Source: Arthonia radiata
Lineage: Eukaryota; Ascomycota; Arthoniomycetes; Arthoniales; Arthoniaceae
DNA: 64,000 nucleotides
Assembly: GCA_002989075.1 (NCBI GenBank)
Contig: PSQN01000017.1
Location: forward strand, 2,053,453 to 2,117,452
Reading direction: 5' to 3'
Part shown: piece by piece, positions 10,108-22,484 of the stretch
Layout of the letters: each line of letters starts with the position of its first letter
How positions within the stretch are numbered: the stretch's first letter is position 1
Notes under the pieces: generated by a model
Databases searched by the model: none
What the model was told of the DNA's origin: nothing
The model's input: the letters and a program-made list of their open reading frames with translations, nothing else
Position numbers and translations under genes: made by a program

Positions 10108-12972
10108 ATGACTTCACGGGCGCGCAGGGGCGAGGCTCCGAAACTCCCGCAGCAGCCTGAGGACCAGTCTGGCGGCGAAGCTTTTCCGCGTACTGACAAT
10201 TCAGCCAACCAACGTGGAAGGCAGCAGGAGCGACAGCAGCAGCAACAGCGCCAGCGATCTGGGACACAGGAATCCGGTCGTCACCAGCGATTCGTGTTGG
10301 CTGACCCAGTTGCCTTCAGCTACCTCGAAGAAGATCCTAGCGTGGTTATTCTAGAGCGAGCTCGATATCTGGAAGGCTATCAGTGCTACGTCGTGGAACA
10401 ATGGGCATGCTCTCGTTCGCATCCGACCTTTGTAGTCATTGCGTATACGGGTGATGCTGCGAACAGGATCAAAGTCGGCGTCCTCAGTGTACCAGCAGAT
10501 GAATCATCCTGGTCTCCGCGACTGAAGGTGTATTTTCGAACGCTGGCCCAGTATCATGCGCGTCGGCGGGAGACGCCATTAGGTACGGTGCTCGTCACCA
10601 ACTTGAGCGGCTTTCCTTCGTCTCTCACACTTATCAATGTACCGGATGGCGACGTGCGCAAACATCGCGAAGACTTCGTCGTCAACGAGAATCTCAAGCG
10701 GCTGGGCTGCTCCGGGAGAGTCGGCATGTCCATTGCTGCGCCCTCCCCCGCCGCCGAAGCCAAATTCCACCAGCTGTATCGCACGAGTGAGAAGATAGAG
10801 CTCTATAAGTCGGTCATTGAGCTTGTGAAACTCTGTCAGGCGGCTTTGGTGCTTTTCGACATCTTAAAGCCGGAGTACGCGGACGGTCTGCTATGCGATG
10901 TCACCGAAAAGGCTGTAAACGACTGGTGGACGGAGTTTGGCTATGACTATTTCAAAACTGAGCCAAGCGATGGTATCCTCGGGCCGACTACTGTCGCTGC
11001 GCTGCTAGGCACTCTTCTCGGCGCTCGCAGCCGCCTTCACGTCCTCAATGCCCCCGTTTCTAAAGACGTCTTCGACATCGAAGCTACTAAAAACGGCATT
11101 CAAAATTTTCAAAAGAGCCAACATCTCCGCAAGACCCGTCGATTTGACCGGCAAACACTTGACAGCTTACACCGAGCCACCGCGAAGCAGGCCTCTACCG
11201 AGGGGTGGATGGTTCCACGGGCGGTAAAGTCTACGGTAGCCGAACTGAGCGGGAAAGGCGGAGAGATGGTGATGGACATGGTAGGAAGAGAACGAGCTGC
11301 TTTGGCGGAGATCGAGACCACTGACATTGAGAGGTTTGCCCAGCTTGTCAGAGGCGAGCGAGCGAAATGGCTATGGCAAGGCAGGGCAAGAAAGCGGACG
11401 ACTCGTGACCTGTTTGATGAACATCCTGGCCAAGTGACACAGAAGGTCGATGAGGATTTCGGCCTGGCCAATGCTTCTGATGCGCAGCAGCAACGGGACG
11501 ATCGAGCTGTTCCGGACGGGAAATCGAAGCAACCGTATCAGAAACATACCCGTTCACTTCCAACAGAAACCGCAGATCCCCGGCAGACTGTGCTCAAACG
11601 TGCCAAAGGCCGGTTGCGAGGTGCAACATCAAGCAAAAAGGGTCAACACCAAAAGGTTCCTAACGATGCCTATCACGGCGTGAATACCAACAGAAGCTAT
11701 GAGAGTTTCAACAGCGCCAGAAGCGAGCCACTCACTCCCGCAGAAACGCCCATTGAACCACCCGACAATATCTTCGATGAAAGGTCACAAGAAGCTCCGC
11801 AATTTGGCAATACCTCGAGGCGAGAGGACAGCCGTCTGAGAGGTCTGGCGCCTCGACTTGCTAATCGCTTGGGGAGCGGCGACATGGACTCGCCACAGGC
11901 GGTAGGTGGCATGACGAATCGTTCGCATCGGGAAGATGAACGGCCAATTGACCTCGGCGGACTTGACCGACGAGCACTAAATATCGTCAATACCGAGATG
12001 TCTGTCGCCGAAGACGTCGTTGGCGAGACTGACATGTCTCAGTTCTCACCAGATCAGAGACCAGCCCAAAGAATGGGCGCTCTCTTACTTCGTACTGAAA
12101 GCTACTCAAAGTTCGTGGAAGACGGCATTGAAAGGGGTAGCCGACAGCGCTGGCCGCGACACATTTCCTTTAGTGCCGTTGAGGATGCGATTCATGGTAC
12201 TAATGAAAGCTGTTCAGGGAGAAACTCGCCTCATCGACCCGACAAGGAGGCGGAACAGGCCGCTCTTCCCCTAGAGCCAGGCGAGGACTTGGTCGATAGA
12301 CCCCAGGTCACACTCATGAACGAGAAGGTCATGGAGTCACGGCAGCGTGCTTTACGGGAGGAGCTCGCTTTGATTGGACGCTCTACGGGGAATTGGCTTC
12401 TTGGCCAAGTCGGTGAGGTAGCTTTACTCGACTCGACAGCAGCGCAAGACGCGGACCAACTCGAACAGCTATACGCGCCGCGGAAAGAGGAACAACACGC
12501 CCTGGCGTCTGGCTCTCAAGAAGTCCTGAAAGAAGAGAAGGCGCGGCTAGCAGAATCTATCCGTGACCTAGAGACCTTGGGCCAAAGAGTGGAATACGAG
12601 ATTGAAGGCTTGCGCGGCAAGGTTGAAGACATGGAGAATAGCGTTGGCGATTTCGAGAAGCAAGTGCTGTTTGTCGAGGACCGTGTGAAAGAGCTGGTCA
12701 AAGGGCAAGAGATGCAACAGAAGAGTACGGCGGAGACCGTGGTAGCCTCGAGGTCAGATGAGACATGGAGCTCGTGGGTGAAAAGTATATTCTTGAAGGC
12801 TCCATCACGACAAGACGTCACGGATGCAGTTTCGGAGGCAATCAGAACAACCCAGGTGAAAGCAGAGACGGCTGTGAGGGAGGCCAGCAAGGCAAGTCCG
12901 CTTACCGACGCACCCAGTAGCAGCGAGGTCTCATTGCAGGGCGGCTCTCCACAGTATCTGGCAACGGCCTGA
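10108..12972 (+). CDS. Stb6/Stb2-like protein with STB6 N-terminal domain
   Basis: A single open frame of 954 aa. Residues about 60–200 carry the fungal STB6-N type domain (FVLADPVAFSYLEEDPS, then LEGYQCYVVEQWACSRSHPT). Residues about 225–365 form a conserved helical part with ILGPTTVAALLG and a GIQNFQKSQHLRKTRRFD motif resembling a peptidoglycan-binding-like helical fold. Residues 400–760 are polar and probably disordered. A long coiled coil lies at about 770–880 (LREELALIG to VEDRVKELVKG). Yeast Stb2/Stb6 are reported Sin3-binding proteins, so a link to the Sin3 co-repressor is possible but is inferred only from the family. A Gln/Arg tract near residues 38–50 reflects a CAG/AGC-rich run. 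The start chosen is the first Met of the open frame. Confidence 0.82.
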   Translation: MTSRARRGEAPKLPQQPEDQSGGEAFPRTDNSANQRGRQQERQQQQQRQRSGTQESGRHQRFVLADPVAFSYLEEDPSVVILERARYLEGYQCYVVEQWACSRSHPTFVVIAYTGDAANRIKVGVLSVPADESSWSPRLKVYFRTLAQYHARRRETPLGTVLVTNLSGFPSSLTLINVPDGDVRKHREDFVVNENLKRLGCSGRVGMSIAAPSPAAEAKFHQLYRTSEKIELYKSVIELVKLCQAALVLFDILKPEYADGLLCDVTEKAVNDWWTEFGYDYFKTEPSDGILGPTTVAALLGTLLGARSRLHVLNAPVSKDVFDIEATKNGIQNFQKSQHLRKTRRFDRQTLDSLHRATAKQASTEGWMVPRAVKSTVAELSGKGGEMVMDMVGRERAALAEIETTDIERFAQLVRGERAKWLWQGRARKRTTRDLFDEHPGQVTQKVDEDFGLANASDAQQQRDDRAVPDGKSKQPYQKHTRSLPTETADPRQTVLKRAKGRLRGATSSKKGQHQKVPNDAYHGVNTNRSYESFNSARSEPLTPAETPIEPPDNIFDERSQEAPQFGNTSRREDSRLRGLAPRLANRLGSGDMDSPQAVGGMTNRSHREDERPIDLGGLDRRALNIVNTEMSVAEDVVGETDMSQFSPDQRPAQRMGALLLRTESYSKFVEDGIERGSRQRWPRHISFSAVEDAIHGTNESCSGRNSPHRPDKEAEQAALPLEPGEDLVDRPQVTLMNEKVMESRQRALREELALIGRSTGNWLLGQVGEVALLDSTAAQDADQLEQLYAPRKEEQHALASGSQEVLKEEKARLAESIRDLETLGQRVEYEIEGLRGKVEDMENSVGDFEKQVLFVEDRVKELVKGQEMQQKSTAETVVASRSDETWSSWVKSIFLKAPSRQDVTDAVSEAIRTTQVKAETAVREASKASPLTDAPSSSEVSLQGGSPQYLATA

Positions 12973-15921
12973 GCCCTCCTACTGCGCTGGTGGAGAAGAC
13001 GGGCGTTCTGCTGAATCTTGCGACTTGACAGAACCTCGACGTCAAGTACGAAACTTCTGTGCCAGTGCACTCCAGGTTCTTGAGGAGAGACCCACATCTA
13101 GCTCCGCAGTACAAAGTTATGCCACCGTAGTGCAGAACATCGCAAGCTGTTTCGCACTGACGTCCATACTGCGTGCATCTAGCATAGTGCCAGAGCGAAT
13201 TGATGCAGGAAGGAGTGAACCACTGCTGCGGGTCATGTTGGCCTTGCGGTATAAGCAAGCGTCCATGACCGCACGTCGTCGATCACAGAATGCAGATGAC
13301 TTTGCCGACCCCATGCAGTCAACAAATTAGCAGTGCGCTCAAACTTTGTCGATAGATTGTGGTCGGACTTGTTCGAGCAGCGCGCACAACGGACGAGCAA
13401 GTAGAGCCAGGTCGCAATGAGCTTCCACACAGCTTCGGAGCTCTAACGCGGAACGATGATGAAAAAGAGGGCGCCGCAGCTCCCATTGGGGCCACCGAAG
13501 CGACGGGACCCGGTGCAGGGGCAGACGATGAAGACAGAGCTGAAGAAAACAATGCAGGACACAGAGCGAGGTACAAGATTCACGCTGGTCACAGCTTGTA
13601 GCAACCTCGAAGCGCAAGGCCGACTGCGCGGACGATGAGGCAGACGAGGACCGCTGCCGAAGATGGTAGGCGGAAGGTGCTCGCAAGCGGGTTGGCGCGG
13701 GAATTAAAGAGTCCAGACAGTCTGTGCGTCTTTCCTGCAGTTTTCATACAAACGGGTCTCGTCTGTATTTCACATACGTTGGTCTACAACCCGCGAACAT
13801 ATCGTATCAAGCATCGCAAGAATAAGTAGAGAGTAGAAGTTTCCTTCTTTGGTCTGTTTGCAGAAGCATGCTGGTGAATGAAAAAATATGGCGTCCAGAT
13901 TGGCTAATATACAACGTCGAGAGTGTCTCAAGGGACGGGAGGAACTCTCACATACAAAGATACTCGATGTCGTAGTCCGTGCGGCGAGCGACTCCCACCC
14001 TTGCAAAAGCACAGGCCGCTTGAACTCCATAATGCCCACGCCAACGGCAGCGCGCGCAAGTATGCGTGGTGCTGTGAGTTAGTGATAGCGGTACGGGAAG
14101 AATGATGAAAGCACGCAAACGCATAGCAGCGTTGGACACGCCGGCCTGACCTTCCAAGTTCCGACCCACAGCCACGAATCCCAAGTCCTTGTCGTTTCGA
14201 TCAGGGTCGCCCTGTCTCGCGCCAAACACAGAGGGGCGGCGTTCCCTAGCCCCGCTTCTGGAAGGGCTCCGAAGCTCGCGCCGTCGAAGATGAACATGCA
14301 TCCTTGACCGACTCTCCTTCTTACAACCCACACCCGTCTCCCGGAAACATTGCGGTGTCTCACTTCAAGTCACTCGCAAAACATTCTCCCGATTGAATCA
14401 CGTCCGACCAGTGCTTTTCTTCAGCATACCTGGGCCTGGCCGAGGAACGATCGCCAAGGATCGTAAGCTCCTCTTAGCCACAACATGGCGGTCAGCACCT
14501 TATTTCGCGCCTCCCAAATCCCTACACGCATGGGGATGTTGACCGACAGAACGCTCGATTGTAGCCTTCACGACCCCTTTTTCGAGGCCTGCTGGCACAA
14601 TTGCCTGACGCTGGTGTGATGCAACTACGTGACGGGGATTCTTTGGGGCTCTCGATGCTTCCCGGTCATGCACGCACCGTGCGCGCTTGCGCTTGTGCAG
14701 CAAGAGCTGGGATGATGAGAACGGTGAGCGTCGCATGAGAAAGCACACATTTTGGAGGCTCGAGGAGCTGCTTTCCATGAGAATGATGAGCGCCCAGTCA
14801 AGAGGGACGAAGGTTTGTTGGGTTTGTATGGTCAGCCCCGGGGCACGTCAGTCTCTTATGGATTCAGCCCCTCGCGGCCCCTTATCCTTCAGCCCTTGTG
14901 TCGACCTCAGATGCGAGCATCCATTGGCCCTTCCCTTAGATGATCCACGAGGTAGGCCGGGAACTTTTCCCACGGTAACGTTCACGCAAGGCCCAGCTGC
15001 TTCGGCAGATCCATGTCGTTAGACCGTCCTGTTCCCTCTGCGTACGGGCGATGTGCCAGGCAAACCCCTCCCCTGCATGGAGCGCGGTGCCCATCTCCGG
15101 CTCCGAACCCTCATGTATCCACTGTCATCGTGGCGACTAAGACATCGTAGCTTGAAATCTGGTGGATCGCGAGCCGTTGATCAGAGCTGCTCTCAGCCGA
15201 CGGTGTGTCTCATGACGGAACGGACTGACCGCGTAAGGTCCGGAGAACAGACAAATTCAGAAGGTCAATGCCGTCACTTTTCTAGAAGCTGTTTGTGGAA
15301 GTCTTCCAACAAAGTCAGCTGTGAGCAGGCTAAAAGGAGCATGGCACCAGTTAGCAAATCACTGGATACCCTCGGTGCTACCCGCGCATATGCACAGACT
15401 ACATAGTGCGTGCGAACAATTTCCATCTTCCGGATCTGCCTACTTCTGAACTATCTCCTAGTCTGTTGCCAAGTAGGAATCATCTTTGGCATCGTCGGTG
15501 GCCACCGCTGTGGAAAGTCAATTACGACGAGACATGCAATTACTTATTGTAGCCTGCTCCGTCTGCAGTGTCTTGCTGTTGATGGTTTCCGAGCGTATAG
15601 GCAGACGACGCTCTACTCAATCCTATTGGATCCTCCGTTTTCTCAGCTATCCCATATGATATAGAAGCCTCGACTGCACATCCCGTGTACCGAATGCATC
15701 AAATTCTGGCCTTGCCGTAGGCCTTCACTCTCCAGATGGTCGTGAGGTGTCTTCTGCCCGACTCCGGTTCGAAGGGTCTACAATACTATGAACACTCCTC
15801 GTACATTCCACTCCCGCAAACTTCATCTTCGCCATCGTCTTCTGCATATCAGTGGAGAATGTCGCGGCCCTCGCCAATATCTGACGACGCATTCAGCAAA
15901 CGCGAAAGAAAATCGTCAAAT
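12973..15921. other. 2.9-kb region of normal composition without a recognised gene
   Basis: Many short open frames occur on both strands (the longest about 115–195 codons), but none resembles a known protein and the longest near the left edge is antisense to the Stb6-like gene. A short acidic frame around 13359–13601 (+), with a DDEDRAEENN segment, could be a fragment of a low-complexity protein but has no defensible exon structure. No tRNA cloverleaf, CRISPR-like array or transposon end was seen. Composition is not RIP-like. It may hold UTRs, long noncoding RNA or a gene decayed beyond recognition. Confidence 0.45.
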
Positions 15922-16969
15922 ATGAGAGTCGCCATCGCCGGCACTGGGGGCATAGCTTGGGCGATTGCCAATTATATCCATGAAGAGACGGGCCATCAGT
16001 TGTTGTGGCTCTCCCGCGCCGTCAGTTCTTCAGGAACGGCATCATCACATATGGTATGCTGATATGGGACAGGCCAAACCTCATCTGGCAAACAGCGGGT
16101 TTCAGATCATGGTCGTTGATTACAAAAGCCGCAAGTCTCTTGAGTTCGCTCTACGAGGTGTAGATGCGGTGATCTCGACGGTTCCAAGCACCGTGCAAAT
16201 TGCGCTCATCGACGCCGCCATCAAAGTAGGTGTCAAGAGGTTCGCACCAGCAGAATTCGAAGGGAGGCCTTCTCGGCGAGCAGACGACAATGGCATCAAT
16301 CGGTCACTCGATCGGGGCAAATCGGCAGTACTGGCCCACCTCCATCAAAACCGCAACAGAATCGAGTCCACGGTGTTTGTATGTGGTGTACTTTATGAAA
16401 GATTTTCTCCGGGCGGTCTCAAACACCGTAAGATCGGCGGGAGCACCGGCGTAGCAGATGAAGGGAACTTCATGATTGACGTTCGAGCCTTACAAGCACA
16501 GGTACCGTACGAGAATTCTGCTGGTCAGCCGGTAAACTTGTGTCTCACCGCCGTCCAAGACGTGGGTCGGTTTGTGACGCGATCACTCAGTATCCAGCAA
16601 CCGTGGCCACCCGAGTTGATCATGCACGGGGAGCGGGTCACAACCTATGAGCTTCTGAGTATGGTCGGCAGAGCCAGAGGTACGATATTCCGGTTTCGCC
16701 TCTGTACAAGTCCTCGAACTAACTTCGACTTCCTAGGTCGAAGCTTCGAACAACGCAATCTCATCTACCATGATGCGAACAGCCTTCGCAACGCCCTGCA
16801 AAGTTTCCCACGAAATGATACAAGTTCGGAAGTAAAACAAGTGCGGGAGCTGATCGCGACCCAGGAAGGCAGATATGAATACTCGCAGTCGAATTTGAAC
16901 GCCGCGTACCGAGACATACAGCCCGTTAGGTTCGAGGAGTGGTTAAGAAGGAATTGGTCGAGCTCTTGA
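15922..16969 (+). CDS. NmrA-like / isoflavone-reductase-like NAD(P)-binding protein
   Basis: Predicted 312-aa Rossmann-fold protein of the NmrA-like atypical short-chain dehydrogenase group; members are NAD(P)H sensors or reductases of small aromatic substrates. The proposed exons are 15922–16053, 16106–16679 and 16737–16969, with introns of 52 nt (GTATGC…TTTCAG) and 57 nt (GTACGA…CTAACTTCGACTTCCTAG, a good branch site). The N-terminus MRVAIAGTGGIAWAIA shows a glycine-rich nucleotide-binding loop. VDAVISTVPS and VGVKRFAPAEFEG are typical core strands of the family. The catalytic lysine position is not clear, so it may be a regulator rather than an enzyme. The second intron is a multiple of three, so unspliced RNA would also read through. 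It is the last gene before the transposon nest, 461 bp away. Confidence 0.8.
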
Positions 16970-17425
16970 ACGCCTCACAGTAGACTCTGCTTCTATTACG
17001 CAAGTCTTACTTAATCAGCTTGGTCTCGTTTATTTGGAGACTTCGACACCAGTGGATCCTCATGACACAGGGTTGATGAGAGCGCAGAGTCTAGGAAAGC
17101 ACTTCTTGCTGGATCAAGAGCTGTTTATGTTTATGTTCATTCAATGTATTCATATTTGCAAATGCACATCATGCGCGTTAGCTAGCTCGAGAATGTATAG
17201 GTAAATACCATGCTGGACAGAACAACTGGTCGCCAGACTGGATACCTGATGATGCATGAATCCACACCTCTTCCCAGGTGGAAATGCTCTCACCCTATGG
17301 CAATTTTGCGAAGTATCGGATCTGGCAGGGGCGTAGACGGGTTTGCAAGTGGTCATTGTGTACTTTTCTCTAAACCCCGTTCTCGTGGCACCAAAAACAA
17401 AGACGAACGCCATCAATATGTGCTG
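16970..17425. other. Spacer between the NmrA-like gene and the transposon nest
   Basis: Normal composition with no gene recognised. It holds the 3' flank of the NmrA-like gene and ends at the GGTGT target-site duplication (17426–17430). Overlapping open frames of about 120 codons on both strands (17150–17587) run into the LTR and are not supported. Confidence 0.55.
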
Positions 17426-17430
17426 GGTGT

Positions 17431-17616
17431 TGTTGTGTGCAGGATCGCCCAGTCCAGATGGCCATGCCAAGACACGGGATGCCTGGTAGAGAATTGCCTG
17501 AATAGGCATATATCGGGATTACGTAATGGACGCACTTATATTTTCCGTCTTATCCTTATATACCTACCTTCCTACTATATTAGTTAGAATATAATAAAAG
17601 CTATATACTATAATAG
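17431..17616 (+). repeat. Copia 5' LTR (186 bp), RIP only in its inner third
   Basis: Begins TGTTGTGTGCAGGATC. It aligns with 39591–39775 with a single 1-bp indel and otherwise C/T and G/A differences. Bases up to about 17554 are intact; beyond that the copy is RIP-mutated (its end reads TATAATA for CACAACA). Just downstream, TTATAAGCC resembles TTATGAGCC, the half-tRNA-iMet primer site used by Copia elements; this is inferred. Confidence 0.92.
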
Positions 17617-20600
17617 ATTATAAGCCTAGTAGCTTTAATATAGCAAGAAGTTATTACTATTAACTTTTAATTAAATTCTAACTATTAGTAGTATTATTAT
17701 TATTATTAATCTAAAGTTACTCTTTACCGCTTAAAGAGCAATACTATTATTATTAATAGTAAGGCTAAATAGTAAGATATTAAGACTTAAATATTATTCT
17801 AATATTACTAGTGTACCTTCTTACCTCTAGAGTACAATCTTTTTAAGAATTAGATCTTTAGATTTATCTTATCGATGTTATTTAAACTTATCTTTAGATA
17901 GTAAAAGCGACACTTAAGTATTAATTATACTAAAGATCTTATAAGCTAAATTAATACATAGTAGAATTAAGTACTATTATAGATACTTATCTACTTTCAA
18001 TTGAACTAAACTATGTTTATCTTTCTCTTTATTAAATATAATTTTTATTATAAACACTAATAATTTATTTTCTTTCTACTACCCTTATAGAGCTTTCTAG
18101 TAGCATATAAGAGGCCTAAAAAACTTCTAAAGATACTATATTGAAGTTAATAATACCCTTAACGCTATAAGTCTTGAGATCTTTATTCTATATAAGGCTC
18201 TTAAGTTAGTATAAGAGAAAGAAAAGAGATATTATAAAATTAACTAAATAGTAAGGTAAAGTAGATACTTTTATAGTATCTATCTGTAAATATAGCTATT
18301 ATTATAGGTAGTTATCTTACTATCTAAGATATACAGAATTATACTTATAAGCAATATTAAATATTACCCTTATTTAGAATATTTAAGCTTATTAACTATC
18401 TTTCTAATATTACTCTTAATAACTTAAAAAGTTTAGAAGACTATATCTATTAGTTTCTAAAGTATAGAGAGGAACTTTATACTCTAGAAAATAACAATTA
18501 AATATATTTAGAACTCTATAATAGTATCTTATTTCTATAGAGCCTAAAGATAGAGATAAAACTAACTATAGTAATAAGAGACTTACGCTTTATAGACCTA
18601 ATTTTAGTTATTTACGTTATCATTAACTAAATTTATATCAAATATTAGTATAAGAATATTTTAATAGTAAAGAATAAAAGACTAGAGACATTTATAGCTA
18701 AGTCTTATAACAACCTTACTACTACTAATAACTTACTAGCCGCTTTAACTACTAAGAGTAGATTAAGTAGAAAGAATTCTAATAGATATTCTAACTAATA
18801 TAATTTATATTTTAATTTAATATATAAGCATTTAGAATACTATAAATAGTACTCTAACCTTCTTATTAAGAATAAGAAGAATAAGATAAATAAAAGTAAG
18901 TTCTCTAATATAATAGGTATTGCTATATCTATACTATTAATAATAATATTTAGTAAATTATCTATATAGTCTAGTAGATCTTCCTTCTCTAGTATCTAGA
19001 TACGTAATACTAAAGCTAATATTTATATCTATATAGATATTAATATCTTTATAGCTATTAAGAAGCTTAAAGAACTAAAGTAGATTAAGATTATAGATAG
19101 TTATACTTTTACTATCTATTTTAGTAATATAATTCTAAACGTTAAACTTACTAATAATAGTAAGGGCGTACTACATCTACTAGATATTTTATATATACTA
19201 TTAGGGTCAATTATTATTATCTTTACCTATAAATTAAAGAAAGAGTATAGAATATATCTTAACTACTAGAATAACTGCCTTATAGTTAAAACTAAAGTAT
19301 ATACTAAACTTACTATTACTAATAACCTTCTATTTATTATCTCTACTAACGTTAAGATAGTAAGGTAGTTTACTATAGTAGTACTAGTAGTACTAGTAAC
19401 GCTACTATTATTAAAGCTTATTTATAAATAACTAGGCTATTTAGAAATATCTATCTTAAAAAAGATAATAAAGAAATATAATAAGTTAAAAAGCTTACTA
19501 GATATCTTCTAGTATAAGATATACTATATATTAAAATTCTAAAGAGTATAATTTAGTACTATAGCACAATCTAAATAGCCTATATAGCGTCTCTATATAG
19601 ATACTATCAACTAAGTTATGTTTACTAATAATAACAATATTTTCTAGAGAGCTAGTAAGTATACTATAATTATTATAAAAATTATACTTACTATAGATAG
19701 TTAATAGTATTCTTATTAAAAGACTATACTATAGAGAGTATAATTTATCTATTTACTTAACTTTATAATTACTATCTAGACTACTATATTATAGAGTTCT
19801 ATGTTAATAGTAGTGTAAAGTTTAATACTATTATCTCTAAGGCCTCTAAGCTAGAAATATAGATAAGAATATTTACTTTATATATACCTAAGAAATATAG
19901 CTTAGTAGAATTATCTAATAAGGTTATTCTTATTAAAGCTAGAAGTATAATAATTAAAAGTAGCATTCTAAATTACCTATAGTCTAATATATTAGTATAT
20001 ATAACTTATATCTCAAATAGAATACTATTTAGTAAGAAGAATAGATATCTTCTATAGATTTTTAATAAATTTAAAGATAAAACCCTAAAGTTACTTAATC
20101 TAAGCTATCTTTATTAGTTTAGTTATATAGCCTATCTATATTTACCTATATAAATATATATAGTAAGCTAGAAGTTTATATTTAGAGTTAAGAAGCTTAT
20201 CTTTATAAAGTTTATTATTTAAACTACTTATATCTATTAAATTATTAATTTTATTAACTTTATTAACTTTAAAGTTTATTAAAGTTCTTATATTACTTTT
20301 AATAAGTCTATAGTATTTAAGAACTATCTATAGTCGTTTTTTAATATTAATAAGATCTTTTAAGCTACGCTAGATAATAATATTCTAGTTAATATCCCTT
20401 ATAGCTACCTTTAGAAAGATAATACTATATTTTATACTACCTTTAAAGATCTATAGATAGGTAAAACAGGTATATTGAATTAGAACTGTCTACGTATATT
20501 AACTCTAGAAGAAGTTCTAAAAGATTTTCTTTTAAGTAGAATTTCTCCTAACTATACTAATAACGTTTCTCTTAAGGATAGTAACTACTAAACAATTAAT

Positions 20601-22166
20601 AGTAGTATTAATAGTAATACCTCTAGGTATAAAACTAATACTAAAGAACGTTCTTATAAAAAAATAAAATTAGATCTCTATCTTTAATAGTTTAATCTTA
20701 ATATTATTTAAAGAGAGAAACAATTTTTTAAAATTATAATAATATTAATAGAAATAAATTTTCTAGATCTACTTTATATATCTTTTCTATAGCTACTATT
20801 AATAAGCTTTTACTTAATTCTATATTATATAAAGAAGCTATAAGACAGCTAGATACTTCTAAATAGAACTTTATATCTAAAGCTAAGCTAAAATAACTAT
20901 ATAATACTAGTACTATTATACGCTACTCTATATTAAGCCTTCTAAAGAATATAAAGCTAATATTAAGGATACTAGTATTTAAGCTAAAATACAATCTAAA
21001 TAGAATAATTAATAAATATAAGGTATGTCTAGTCGCTTATAGCTTTAAACAACGGTATAGAATTAACTACTAAGATACTATAGCGTCGGTTGTAAGTATA
21101 TCTATAGTATATATACTCCTTACTATCGCTATATAGCTTAATTAGAGCTTTCTATAGGTTAACGTTGTTAGTATCTACCTTAATAGCGTATTAAACTATA
21201 GAAAACCGCTATATATATAGTTTCTAAAAGGACTTAAAGAGGAAGATATAGTTCTTTATATCTAGAACTTACTATATAGCCTTAAGTAGTCTACTATACT
21301 ATAGTAAGACAATTTTAAAGAAATAATATAGAAATTAGACTTTATTAGCCTCTTTTTTAAAGTCTGTCTATACGCTAATAAGAACTATATCTACTTAATA
21401 CTTTCTATATTTATAATATTAAAATTACTAAATCTAATTCTAAAGCTATTTACTAGCTTAAAAGGGACCTTAAAAAGAAATATAAAATTATGAAAATAAA
21501 TTAAATAACTAGCTTATTTCTAAGACTTATTATTAAGAATTTACTATAAGAACTTACTATAGTCTAACTATAATATATTAATAAGATACTATATAATTTT
21601 AGTATAAAAGACTATAATAAAATAAAAATTTCTAGTAACGTTTAGCTTAAAGCTTATATTGTTAGTATAGCGTCTTAAGCTAAGATTGTTCTATATATAT
21701 TAGCTACTAAATTATTATAATATCTTGCTATTTAAACTTAGTTAGATATATTAAATTAAATTAATATATATATTAGGTTTAATTACAACTCTAGGTATAT
21801 ATACAAGAAAGTGGTTAAGCAACTATTTTAATACTTAAAGGATACTTACTAGCTAGGCTTACTTTTTACTAAGTACAACTATCTTACTATTAATATCTTT
21901 AGTAATACTAACTATACTAGCAATTTAGATAACTATAAGTTAATAAGTAGCTTTATTATTAAGATTAGTAGTAGCTCTATTATTTAGTATAGTAAACTCT
22001 AGAAGAAGATAGTTTTCTCTACTACTAAAGCTAAATACTATATCTTATCTAAAATAACTAGAGATATTCTTGAGTTAAATAATATACTTAAGAAGCTTTA
22101 TCTTACTAAATTAGCTAATTTACTAATTATAATCTATAAGAATAGTAATAGTACTATTAACCTAGC
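17617..22166 (+). pseudogene. Copia gag-pol remnant, part 1 (gag to RNase H)
   Basis: RIP-degraded internal region of the outer Copia element. Recognisable traces are the gag-pre-integrase motif at 19417–19467, the RT YGLKQS-like motif at 21275–21292 and the start of the RNase H active-site segment STINLA ending at 22166. There the frame is cut by the hAT-like insertion, and it resumes in frame at 39282. The last 8 bases, AACCTAGC (22159–22166), are the target-site duplication of that insertion. Confidence 0.8.
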
Positions 22167-22484
22167 TAGGGTTTCCTATAGAATAAGATAGAAGAAGGTT
22201 CTAGAATCTTATCCTATTTATATTCTATTAGAAGAAGGTTAGGGGTTGGGACTAATAGAATAGAGATAGAGCTATAGATTCTACTCCTATTTCTAAAGTC
22301 TTAGGATAGAATAGAAGATTTTAATAATAGAATAAGAGTAAGATTATTAATCTTAACTAGATTCTAAGCCGTTAGAAATAGAACAGAAGAGCTAGATTTT
22401 TAATAGAATAAAATAAAATAGATATTATTTTGAAAGAAAAAATATAATTATTACTATATTAGATATAAATTAATTTTATAAGTA

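Noticed and set aside
15760-15785. GGTTCGAA-type T-loop suggesting a tRNA gene
   Set aside because: The flanking bases do not form a T-arm stem, and no acceptor or anticodon stem could be paired around it; similar motifs near 6266 and 8645 also fail.
22159-22172. TA target duplication (Tc1/mariner) for the element in the Copia RNase H
   Set aside because: TA also flanks the ends, but the 8-bp AAYCTAGC duplication restores the Copia frame exactly, which a TA duplication does not.
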